Assembly: GCA_009599575.1 (NCBI GenBank)
Contig: VWND01000007.1
Span: forward strand, 310,001-374,000
DNA length: 64,000 bases
Reading direction: 5' to 3'
Origin: Blumeriella jaapii
Taxonomy: Eukaryota > Ascomycota > Leotiomycetes > Helotiales > Drepanopezizaceae
Below are positions 43,498 to 56,284 of the stretch, one piece after another (position 1 is the first letter of the stretch; each line of letters opens with the position of its first letter). The notes beneath the pieces were generated by a model that saw nothing but the letters and a program-made list of their open reading frames with translations, was not told where the DNA came from and made no database searches. Made by a program: the position numbers and the translations under genes.

Positions 43498-45717
43498 ATG
43501 GATCCCAGTATTCCACCCTCCGCAGATGCTATCAAACATGCCAATGTCACCCTCGAGGATCAGACGCTGCTCCTTCTGGCTCGCTTGATGGAAGGCGGCC
43601 AAGAAGATGAGGAAACCTGCAGAGACCTGAACACTCTCGTCAGATTCCTCACCGAAGACTCGTCAGATACTACCCAGAGAGCTGAACCCCATAAGCCGCT
43701 CTACGAACTGTTCGATACAGACTGCGTAGAGACGGTATTGGGTTATCTGGATATGAGGCAACCACCGACGGTCCGGGGTCACGCAACTCTTACTACCTCG
43801 GCGTATCTGAAGGCTGCTGGCGATGTAGGAGTCAAGTCACTGTCGGATTTTTTCAAGTCGGCTGTTGGCAAGGGCACGTACGACGATTTCATCACTGCAT
43901 TCTCGGTGGCCGCGTGTTTGTTCCCTGTCGTCCCAGATGTCATTGCCGATCTGTTCTTGAGTGAAGGATTCGTGACCTCTCTTGGACCCCTCATAATGAG
44001 AAAATGGAGGAGCAGGAAAGTCGAGCAAGCTGCTTTGGAGATGCTGAATGCTGCCTGCATGAACACACCGTCAAGAGAGGCCATCAAGAAGTACTGCTCT
44101 GAATGGCTGGATGAAATTGTCAACAACACTCCTGCTGCTTCGGCTGATGTGTCTTCTCCGGGGAGCAAAGGCACTGTAGAAGATGGTGGCTCTCTTCAGC
44201 AAAAGATACATTCCGAGGAAAACAGAAATCTCGCAGCTGTTGTCCTCGCCAAGTTGCAGGTAAGACTTCCTTCGATTATGTTCTGTCACAATATTCCCAC
44301 CGATCACATATAGGTTATGCAAGCATTCTAACCAGCTTCAGGATTGAAGGCTGTCACATCAGCCACCGGTGCTGGAGAAGAGGAGCGGATACAGCCAGCA
44401 ACCACCGGTATCCAAGAGCTTTCAGACATGTTCAAGAATAAGCTTTCGACTCCCAGCTCGCAGAATACCTCGATCGAAGGTCTAGCATATGCTTCCTTGC
44501 AACCAAAAGTAAAAGAGAGTCTGGCTTCCGACCAACAATTCATGAAGACCTTGGTTAAGGCCCTGAAAGAAGCGCCCGCAAAGTCACCTGCGACCTATGG
44601 AGCTCTCACTATCCTAGTCAATCTTACAGCTTACTTGCCAGTGCTTTCGGAGGAGCAGAAGCGTATGAGCCAGCTGAAAGCATACGCAAATGCTTCGAAA
44701 TCGACCAGATCGGAGGATCCCATTAACGATGACGAGCATGTTTCGAAGCGATGTAAAGCTGTGTTTGACGCTGGTGTAATTCCAGTTCTAGTTACTCACA
44801 GCCAACATGGATCGACAGCCTCTTTGATGCTAGTCGTCTCCATAGTCAACTCGCTTTCCAAGAACACCAAGATCAGAGGATTAATGGCACAGCAAGGAGC
44901 TGTGAAGCTTCTTTTGCACGCATTTTCAGCCTTCCCGACCGACAATGTCCCAGCACAACGCACGACAGCTCATGCACTAGCCCGCATCCTCATTTCCACC
45001 AATCCTCAACATGTTTTTGGTGGCTCAAACCCACTCTCTGTCACGTCCGCCGTCCGGCCCCTCCTCCTCATCCTCGGAGACGACCCCATGGTCGAACACA
45101 GAGATCTTCTCCCCGTCTTTGAATCTCTCCTTGCGCTTACCAACCTTGCCTCAACCGACGATACAGCCCGGAATCCCATCATCCGCATTGCGTTTCCCCA
45201 AATCGAAGACTTGCTCCTTTCTAACAACAAAATGGTGACGCGAGCCACCGTCGAGTTGATGTGCAACTTGATGCAAGCTCCTGAAGGCGTAGCCAAGTTC
45301 GCAGATGGAGGAAAACAGGCTAGTCAACGCATGCACATCCTTCTCGCTCTCACCGATTCTGAAGATTTCGAGACGAGGAGAGCTGCAGGCGGTGCGATGG
45401 CTAGTCTCACGGAATGGGACACTGCCGTCAATGCCATACTGGAGAGGGACAGGGGGGTACCGCTTTTGCTTGGGCTTTGTAAGGAGGACCAGGAGGAGCT
45501 GAGGCACCGAGGTGTGGTGTGCATCCTTAATATCTTGACCGCGCCTGGCAAGGTTGGCGAGTGGGGTTTAAAAAAGGTGAAGGAGGCTGATGGTGTTGGT
45601 GTATTGAAAGAATGTCTGAAGAAATCCAGGAGCCAGGGGGTGTTGGAGATCACAGTTGATGCGTTGAAGAAGCTACTGGCGGATGAGAAGCCCGGCTCGA
45701 AGCTTAATGAGGCATAG
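43498..45717 (+). CDS. CRO1/She4-like UNC-45 domain myosin chaperone (single-base frameshift)
   Basis: Exons 43498-44259 and 44342-45717, intron of 82 nt. The protein is a run of armadillo-like helices of the UCS (UNC-45/Cro1/She4) type, which fold and stabilise myosin heads and so support actin-based growth. Recognisable parts are the N-terminal MDPSIPPSADAIKHAN, RGHATLTTSAYLKA, the central GALTILVNLTAYLPVLSEEQKRM, and the C-terminal VTRATVELMCNLMQAPEG and RRAAGGAMASLTEWD, followed by GVVCILNIL. At the second exon the sequence reads GATTGAAG, which puts a stop directly after the splice. One more T would give LQ-DLKAVTSATG and continue cleanly for a total of about 712 residues. I treat this as a one-base loss at 44342-44347. 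Confidence 0.82.
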
Positions 45718-47640
45718 GATTCAAGCTCCGTGAGCAGAAGAGGTTGACTAGGAGCAAATGCTCTGGACAAGCGCTAAAATCCAAGCAATTATTAGTTTGT
45801 TGTATCTTGGGAGTTTGCTTCTGAGAGTATGGTAAATGAAGCTATCGCACGCGGAATTTCATGCGTAGAGCTTTGGATTCGTGATCACTCAACAGCTAAT
45901 TTGATTTCTTCTGACAACGGGTCGATTGTTTAGCAAAAGCACATACTTCTGGTAACGAAAAGCGTCACAAGTAATGCTGCTGCAGGTCACCTAGGCCTTA
46001 TGAAAGGCCGTGCAACTCTGGCCGCTGCAGTTTGAGTAGAGTATAGCAATTCTAGGAATACTTACTGCTGAGCGAATCGCGAATTTAAACACAAGGTTTA
46101 CTATGAACGAAGAAGCAATGAAGTGGAAAAGGATCGGACAGATATTTGCCCAAAGGAGTTATTTGCTCAAAAAGAGCACCGTAGCAGTCCTCCGCGTCCT
46201 TGATCGAATCCAGAAGACAGTTTCAATGGTTGATACACGTACATCCTCTTTTTGCAGTGACTTTCTTTCTTGGCAAGGCAATTCGTAAGTAACGATTGGC
46301 GGGGAAATTGTGAAGGTAGATGAAAAGGCTATGGTGTAGGAACACTGGGTATTTGCCTGTGAAGCTCAAGTTCAGGTGGAACATCAGGTAGCAAGCATGT
46401 GATACACACCCACATCACAGCTAGTCGCCAGATCACCTGAGAAGCTGGGATCGGTAGGCTGGGATAGGGAGGTTAGGTCTTTCGTGATTGGATGATCAAG
46501 GCCTGACTTCAGATCTTGCTCGGAGGAGTTGTGGAATTGCCGTGAAGATGATTCTTGGTCGGTCAAGATGTACAGTACCAAATCTTTGAGGAAACCGCCC
46601 AGATTTTGGACCAGTTGGCTCCAGAAGCTTTCGAGCTGATCCCTCTATATGCTGTACAAGGCGAATGACTGGTTGGTCAAAGTGTTCTCTACAAAGACCT
46701 CGGATTTCTAGAATTTCTACTACTCGAGATCAGCGCAATCCTTCCTGTAATGCTAGACCCTGTTCCACGAAACCGCTCACTGGCAGACAGAGGAATGAAT
46801 GCACCGTAGCGCATCAATCATGCATTAGAACTGTTCTCGAGCGGCCAGACCATGGCGATGCCATCTTTCTCAACAGAATTACGATCTCGTGATGCAGCCA
46901 CGGTATCGGGACCTCATAGTATGTGGAGAGGAAGTGTTTGTTTAGGAGATGCACAATAGCGATGTGCGAACGGCGTTGGGGGGTGTGGATCGATTGTGAG
47001 TAGGCTGTTCCATCTCGCTTCTGCACTTTCCCATACAATCAGGTGAAATAGCACCCAGGGATCCCAATCAGGGCCCAGTGGCGGTTGGGGGTCTAGGGCC
47101 CCTGCTTCTCCAGTGAAGCCTCAGTACTCTATTCAAATCTGGCGCTTTTCTGGTCTGTCGATTGTGTTGGATCTTTGGCCAGCCAGTCGTGGCTGATGCT
47201 CACCCACAGTTCCAAGAGTCTAAGGGTCCAAGGGTCCAAGGGTCCAGGGGTCCAACGCCGGGGGGAATATCAGCTGCTACTGACTATCTTAATGTTGTAA
47301 CACACAGGTACCCCAAACAATTGGTGAGAACATCGAGTTCTGAGCCTGCCATCTTGCCTTCTACCCGCCAAGCCTTTAGGCCTCCGCCATACAAGTACTC
47401 CTGGAGTCCCGGTTTGCTTGGAGCCACGAGCTCCAGCTGTTTATCTCACATATCTTGTCACGGCACCCTCCCTCGCTGCTACATATCATACCCCGCAGCT
47501 CGTCATCAGTCATTCACTGCTTGGAGGGAATCTATACCTGCTCTACTTACTGAGCACCCTCATTTCTCCCAATCTTCATCACTCTCATCATCGACAAACA
47601 CTGTACCATTCATTGCATTCACTCCATTTTGTGTATCGTA
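45718..47640. other. intergenic region upstream of the bHLH gene
   Basis: About 1.9 kb with no supportable gene. It contains GTACAGTACC near 46572, the AGGGTCCA repeat at 47223-47254 and, in the last 150 bases, a CT- and CAT-rich leader for the bHLH gene. Confidence 0.5.
47223..47254. repeat. AGGGTCCA tandem repeat, 4 units
   Basis: Three perfect AGGGTCCA units and one GGGGTCCA unit in tandem, about 390 bases upstream of the bHLH start. Confidence 0.85.
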
Positions 47641-48799
47641 ATGCCGTCTAGAAACTTCAGCTTCCAATCTTCAGACAGCGGCTTCATTGTTACCCCCAGG
47701 GGTGGGGTCAATTCCAGCACCGACATCTTTGACAAGGCCTTCAACGAAGTCGGGCTAGAGGAATGGGACGAATGGATGCGTTGGGAAGGAGCTGCAACCG
47801 AGCTGCTTCCTGCATCGATCGAGAGGAGAGGCAGTACAGCAAGCACAATATCCTCACCAGAAGAGCCCTGGTTCGGGAGCTCAGAGGCTTCAGCTATCGA
47901 CCCGATGTCGATATCTTACTCCAACGCGAACAACCTGTCATTCCAGGATGCACCCTTCGAGCTTGACGAAACGGCGACGTCAGTCAGCTCAGTGAGCAAC
48001 TACGGCGGTTCCGCCCCGTACACACAGCAGGAACTCCGAGGGTCGTACCGTGGGTTGTCTTCACTCACTGCCGCCGAAGAACAGAGCCTGCAGGACATTG
48101 CGATGCCACACCAAGCACCATCCGATATCAAGATTGCTTCTGCTCCAGTTTCTCCCATGGAATCCCAAGTATCGGAGCCGGCTTCCATATCACCCGAGCC
48201 AGAAGTGCGCACTCGTAAGAATAACAAACGAAAGTCCGCCGCCTTGGTCGAGCTACCTAGCACCCTGTGCCAATCACGAAAGAGAGGACACAACGCCATC
48301 GAGAAGAGATACCGCACGAACCTGAACGCCAAGATCGAACGTCTTCGTGAGGGTGTGCCGTCTCTGTGCGGCGGCGAAAAGCTTGCTGGTGGAGAAGAGC
48401 CTGACGGCGAAGGAGCCGACAGCAACAAGGTCGCGCAGCAGAAGTACGGAAAAGCAGCCATTCTCACCAGGGCACTCGAGTACATCAAGCATCTGGAAAG
48501 TACCGCTCAACGACTCGGCAGCGAACTTGATGGCCTAAAATCGCGCGTCGGGGCGTTTGAGACACTGGCAATGAACGGAAGCATGATTCTGAGTGGAAAC
48601 GGCCTCGATACGGTCAGTAGACCAGCGCTGAAGAAAAGCGAGACCCTTGAGAGCATTCAGTCTGGTACGTGATCCCGAGGGCTAGCCGACATTCCCTGCT
48701 GAAACATTACCAGATTTCCAGGCCATCAAGCCGAAAGCGAAGGTGGTCGCTGAACCTACAACCAGAACACGTGGTTCACGGCAGTCCAAAGCTTCGTGA
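47641..48799 (+). CDS. SREBP-type bHLH transcription factor without membrane segments
   Basis: Exons 47641-48664 and 48714-48799, intron of 49 nt with GTACGT donor; 369 residues, frame intact. The first 200 residues are acidic and Ser-rich, as in activation regions (DEWMRWEG, LDETATSVSSVS). A Lys/Arg patch (RKNNKRK) precedes the bHLH at about residues 213-289: the basic part has HNAIEKRYRTNLN, with the Tyr in place of Arg that marks the SREBP class and permits binding to both E-box and sterol-element DNA. The loop is long and Gly/Glu-rich, and helix 2 is KAAILTRALEYIKHLE followed by a short leucine-zipper-like stretch. No membrane segment or sterol-sensor-binding C-terminus is seen, so it is not a full SREBP; it resembles shorter fungal bHLH factors such as Hms1-like proteins. 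Confidence 0.88.
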
Positions 48800-49629
48800 C
48801 GAGAGCTAGCTGAACCTTTTCGCTGGAGAGAGGTTGAGCCTGGCATGTAAGACTTGGCTGGATTGCTTTCACTCAAAAGGAGTTCGAGGAGTTTGTTGTC
48901 GGCACGCCAATGCCGTGCTCGATATACACACCGGCGCACAGGCACAGCGAAGACAGGATGATCATACACAATAGTCAATAATTGACATCATAAACCAGAG
49001 GACCTTTTGATTCACAAGCATAGAGTCGGCTCGAGAGGTGACGTTGGAAGTAACGACTTTTAGTCTGTTGTAGCCGAATGCTTTGACCCAAAAAAAGGCA
49101 GGCGCAAATCCCCCAGCCCACATGGCTTCTCTTCTTGCTCCCCAGAACATGGCCAAACTGCATGACCATCTACCCAGAAACATATAGGTACTTAAGCGCG
49201 CAATCATCCATCGTCAGACCCACCAAAATATCTCACTTTCGTTCCCGGAAAATGCGTTGCAAGACTTCTACAAAAAAGTGCACTGAAGCGGAGTTTGACA
49301 GTTGAGAAAGATGAGGTACTTTGGTGCAGATGCTCTGGCTGAGTGATCGGGGTGAAAGGAGATGCTGCGCTTGCTGTCACTTACTTGCAGGGCGCAGTGT
49401 TCAAGCGAAAAGAGACCCAAGAAGAGAGATTTCGTCTGACCATCAAGCACCAGATTTTCTACTTCGACCTAAGATCATGCAAACCTGGTATTGCGAAGTT
49501 GTCCTGCGTGGGGAAAAAAAACCGTAAAACTGATTCCCCAGGTCCCCAACGAACAGAGTGCTCCATAGCTCCATACTGAAATTTGAATCGCTGCAAAGCA
49601 TGCATTACTAATCATGATTAATCGAATCA
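48800..49629. other. convergent intergenic spacer
   Basis: About 830 bases between the 3' ends of the bHLH gene (+) and MRE11 (-). No gene was recognised. Confidence 0.5.
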
Positions 49630-51855
49630 CTATCTCTTTCTCGAAGACGCAACCGGCTCAAAAGCATCTTCGTCCGAAATCTCGTCGTCGCTCAGCTCGA
49701 TTGTGTTTTGAGACTTCGCGGGTTGCGAAAAGCTGAGTTGTGTCTGTCGGGCCTTCACTGCAGTTGCAGCGGCCCTTCGTGGTTGGGACTTCGCTACTGG
49801 AGGCGGGATATCGTCCATCATCATAACATCGTCATCATCCTCCTCGTCCTCCTGAGCCTTCTTACGCTTCGCAGGTGTCTTTGCAGGGGCCTTTGGCTTG
49901 GCTGGAGCTCTTTTCGCCGGGGCCTTTCTGGGCGCAGTCTTCTTCGCTGTAGCCGAGATTATGGACTCATTATCATCGTCACTACCTGCGGCCTTCTTCC
50001 CGCCACGCTTGGTCGCCGGCTTCGGGCTGTCATCCTCACCATCCTCCACATAGACGTGAGCTCCAGGCTGATCCTCCCAGTGCTCTCCTTCGATGTCAGA
50101 GTCCCAGCCATGAGGTTTTGGCTTCAGTACTCCCTTTCTCTTAGTCTTCTTGGTGCCAGCCCTGAAAGCGGCAGCTGCCTTCTCGCGCAAGCTTCCCATG
50201 ACTTCCTCGAGGTCTTCGTGATCTTCTCCTAACTCTAGTAACTCCCGAACTTGGGTTGCAAGGCTATCGACAACGAATGTATCCATGGCGTATTTGTCGT
50301 CCTTTTCTACGAATTGGGTAACCGCGTCTCCAAACGGCTCTTGAGGGAGGATTTTGAGCGATTGCGCCGCAAGGAACTCCTGAACAATCTTTCCAACCTT
50401 GACATTGTCATTGCTGATAGCAGCCAGAGTTTCGGCATCAGGCATCTCCTTGTCATCGGTATGAGTATTTCCTTGTGAACGATTAGCGTGGGTGTCGATT
50501 CCGGGCATGCAATAGCCTTACGGGTAGTGTTCTTTTTTCTGTAGAATTGTACCACGTCCTTCCTATTTGCTACATCCTTAGTAAATCGATTGGAGAACCG
50601 CTGAGGATTCTCAATCTCAAACTTTCCACCATCAGGTGCGGAATGCTCGATCCGAAGTCTGACCAGTGGCAAAGGAACTTCTTCAGGGGGGTCATCCGGG
50701 TCCTGAATGGCTAGCCACTCAGCCTTGGCTTGCTCAATGAGCTCAGTGACAACTCCCGCCAGCTTCTTAGTCAATTGACTCTTATGACCCTTGACTTTGG
50801 CCAATTTCCTAAATCGATCATCCTGAGAAAGAACAAGCTCCTGGTGGATGAATGGTCTGACTGATTTGATACGATGCTTTTTAACCACATAACTTCGACC
50901 TGTTACCTCGACAATAGCGACGTGCTTGGCCACTGCCTCTCCTGGGCACAGAGATGTTGCCACCGAAGATCCAGGCTGCATGACATCGAAGCCCGTTTCA
51001 GCATTGCGACGCGGGTCAATGATGCACTCGTGCTCGTGACCCCAGACCACAAGATCCAGCATGTTGGGCAAAAATCCTTCAGGCAAATATCCGGACTCGG
51101 TGTGTGCGTGGTGGTTTTGGTGAACTGCCATCATGTTGAACCAGTCGTTAGGCTGCACTGTCGGTCTGAAGAACTTCACACCACCACTGTTGAATGTTCG
51201 AAACAGCCGTTCATCTCTGACGTTACTCATACCGTAAAGTGCAAGCTTAGTATTTCCTTTCTGCAGAAGAACCGGCTTGATGTTGATTTTGTCTGACTCG
51301 GGTGTGCGTCCAAAATAATTCAGCAGTCCCGAGACTTGAAGAAGGTCGAGAGAGCATAAGTGTCCGTCCCCTGTTGGGTCATCGTGATTACCATGGATTG
51401 AGAAAACCGGAATAGCAACATTGATATCGGGGTCTTCGTAGTTGACATGATTGAAAGCACCATCGAAGACATCGCTTGCATCACAAAGAAGCTCCAGTTC
51501 GACGGGTTTCTCGCCTAAGCAATTCTGTCGAAGAGACCGCATTACTTGATAGATTGCTTTTCTGGATGGCTTGTTATCGTGGAATAGGTCACCAGCAAGC
51601 AGGACCATGTCAACCTGTACACACATCTAGCGACGAGTCTTGCAACTTGTCTAGAGAACCTACCTCTTGCTCCTTGGCTAAACACAGAACCTCGTCAAAG
51701 CTCTTCCACGAATCGTCTTTCCGGACAGGGTCACGCTCTTCGTATCCAACATGGCTATCGGTTGCAACAAGAATACGAATAGTATTCGCCACTAGACATT
51801 GTCAGCATCGTTCTAATATTACTCGGCAAGGGAAAAGCGGACAGTCACGAGGCAT
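49630..51855 (-). CDS. MRE11: MRE11 double-strand break repair nuclease
   Basis: Exons on the minus strand: 51855-51849, 51791-51664, 51614-50522, 50471-49630; 689 residues, intact. Mre11 is the Mn-dependent nuclease of the Mre11-Rad50-Nbs1/Xrs2 complex that processes DNA ends and supports telomere maintenance. Phosphoesterase motifs in order: [49 protein letters not shown] and [12 protein letters not shown]. The cap region includes [14 protein letters not shown] and the C-terminus is a Lys/Ala-rich then Asp/Glu-rich tail with repeated PAKRAPAK, typical of DNA-binding Mre11 tails. The first coding exon is only 7 nt (ATGCCTC); without it exon 2 has no in-frame ATG before the first motif. The last intron ends in CACAAG with a GCTAAT branch site. 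Confidence 0.93.
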
Positions 51856-52167
51856 CCTGAAGTCGATGTGCGGTCTCTGCACCGGCTCCTCTTCTCTTAC
51901 TTGTAGCGGTGAGAATACCGAATACTCAATGCGTAAGAGCCATACACGAGAGTCTCTTAGTGGTTTCGTGATCTATGGATCCAATGCGATGGATATTGTT
52001 AACCTGGACAGACTCGTGGCTCGCGCCGCGCACAGGGGAGACGTGACGGGAACTTGGCATCTCTTTAGCGTGTTACCGGCCCTGCAGCCGAGATAACGGA
52101 AGGGAAATCTTGATGAAGCAACAACTTCCAAGACAACCAACGACCACTTTATTGCACCACCAGGACA
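51856..52167. promoter_or_regulatory. divergent promoter region between MRE11 and RSM19
   Basis: About 310 bases separate the two start codons. No specific site was recognised. Confidence 0.45.
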
Positions 52168-52604
52168 ATGCTTCCTACGCGGGTGCTTTTGGCACGCTCG
52201 GTATGGAAAGGTTTGCGCTTCCGATCCTTCAAAAAACCCGAAGTTGGACACTAATAGCTGGTAGGACCCAATATCGTACCGTAAGGGTCAACACTCTATC
52301 ATTTCCGTCCTTTCTCTGACATTCGAACAGCCTACCCATCCAGAGAGCAGCGCCAGGTCAAAAAAACACCGCCGATCAGGACACAAGCACGATCTGCAAC
52401 TATCCTTCCTAATTTCGTGGGCCTCGTATTCCAGGTTCACAATGGCAAGATCTACAACGATGTGGTGATCACGGAAGACATGGTAGGGCACAAGTTAGGG
52501 GAATTCTCGGCGTAAGGCACACCTGTCATGCAGATGAATGAAAGGGCTGACACCAGTTCAGTACGAGGAAACGCTTCTCTTACAAGCAGAGCAAGAATAA
52601 GTAG
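52168..52604 (+). CDS. RSM19: mitochondrial small-subunit ribosomal protein S19
   Basis: Exons 52168-52210, 52331-52511 and 52562-52604; 88 residues. The start [14 protein letters not shown] and the core [51 protein letters not shown] match uS19 of the mitochondrial 37S subunit (Rsm19), which binds the 3' domain of small-subunit rRNA. Intron 2 (GTAAGG donor) splits Ala in FSATRK. Intron 1 (120 nt) has a weak GTTTGC donor and leaves only [10 protein letters not shown] between the conserved SVWKG and TPIRT blocks, shorter than in relatives; a SLPI segment in another frame just after the acceptor suggests a misplaced junction or a one-base error here. Confidence 0.82.
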
Positions 52605-53065
52605 GTGGAGATATCAAGAGGCGGGCTGGCGCTGCAGGATTCTTTCAGGAGATCAAGGATTCATGCCACTCGGGGTTGGGGCTATTGACTACGAATACCT
52701 CGACTAGAAGTGTTGGCGTGAATTCAATCATGATACTAGGATCTGAGGTCACCGAGGTGTTGGGTTACTTCGCCATATTAGGTAAGGCCTGGAGTTTGGT
52801 ATCAAGAGACGAAGATTCAATCAAGTTGGAGTGTCTGTTGTCAATGTCATTATTTCAAATATGGTTGCAAGCGTTGAAACTCTGTAAAGGGATTCGTCCC
52901 GAACCAACTCCAGAAGATATCCGATCTAGCGCATTTGCCCATATGACCTGTGCCACGGTTCGGGCAATCTCAGAACGCCGCCATGAAAATGCAATTGAAC
53001 GCCGCCCCTACCCTCATCCACGTGTCCCGTATCAATCTATCCACTTTGGGCATCAATCTAGTCGC
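52605..53065. other. convergent intergenic spacer
   Basis: About 460 bases between the 3' ends of RSM19 (+) and TAF10 (-). A long + strand open frame here continues antisense through TAF10 and is not a gene. Confidence 0.5.
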
Positions 53066-53691
53066 TCAGCGGTAGAACTCTCCCCGCTTGACATTGACTC
53101 CGTACTCGCCGACAGCCATTCCCAAGTCCTCCATCGTAAGAACGGTCCTATTCTGGCTGCCGCCCTGTCCACCGCCTCCGTAACCTGGACGCTGGATACC
53201 AAGAGGTCCACCACGTCCTGCTTGTTCCTTGCTACCTGGTGCAGTCGCCTGTTGGCCTGCCACAGGAAACCCGGCAGCTGCTCCCAGATTACCCATGGGG
53301 TTGTTGGCATTTGAGGAGTTGGATGAGCGGATACGGGAGTATTGGTAGGCGTCTGCAGCGATTTCCGCAATGAACTTCTGCGTTGCAAGAGCAAGGAGCC
53401 GGGCGAGTCTTTGGTCTGTTTGTGGTGGAGGGGGGAGTCCAGCTTTTGTCAAGTAGTAGTTTGTCACCGCATCTGGGATCTGGGAAGTTATTAGATCTCT
53501 CCGGAGGTTGCGTGACGTTTACATACTATCGGCGCATAGTCGTCCATTTTGGACATGAACTCCTTCAAGGACGCATCTTTGCGGGTTGGTAGCTTCGCCT
53601 CCACAGCTGGAGCAAGAGGATCGGTTTCTTCTTCGTTATCGGCAACAGGAAGAAGATCCTTCGAAGGGTCTGGAGACTCTGCGTTCGCCAT
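53066..53691 (-). CDS. TAF10: TAF10, TFIID and SAGA subunit
   Basis: Exons 53691-53527 and 53479-53066, intron of 47 nt; 192 residues, intact. TAF10 is a histone-fold protein shared by TFIID and SAGA. The signature starts at [24 protein letters not shown] across the intron, then [38 protein letters not shown], and after a Gly/Pro-rich insert the C-terminal block [20 protein letters not shown], ending EFYR. The N-terminal 40 residues are acidic. The histone-fold helix 3 region is interrupted by a Gly/Ala/Gln linker of about 50 residues, as I recall for other mould TAF10 proteins. Confidence 0.94.
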
Positions 53692-53902
53692 TGTGAGTTG
53701 ACGGACGTGATGTTCAACTGACGTGAGGGGGACGCTACATTACAGTACATGGAAGGTCGATGCACGGGCCGAGGATTGTTCCGTTAGCGCGGATCGCCAG
53801 GCTCAGCAATGGAAGAAAAATATTGTGGTGGAGGTCTTCAAGTCTTCAGCCTTGCGATTTGAAGTAATTGCAAGAGACCTCCCATCTTCGTCAACCGTCA
53901 CC
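53692..53902. promoter_or_regulatory. short divergent promoter between TAF10 and PRP43
   Basis: Only 211 bases separate the start codons, so the two genes probably share regulatory DNA. A CATTACAGTACATGG element lies at about 53738. Confidence 0.55.
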
Positions 53903-56284
<2,382 letters not shown>

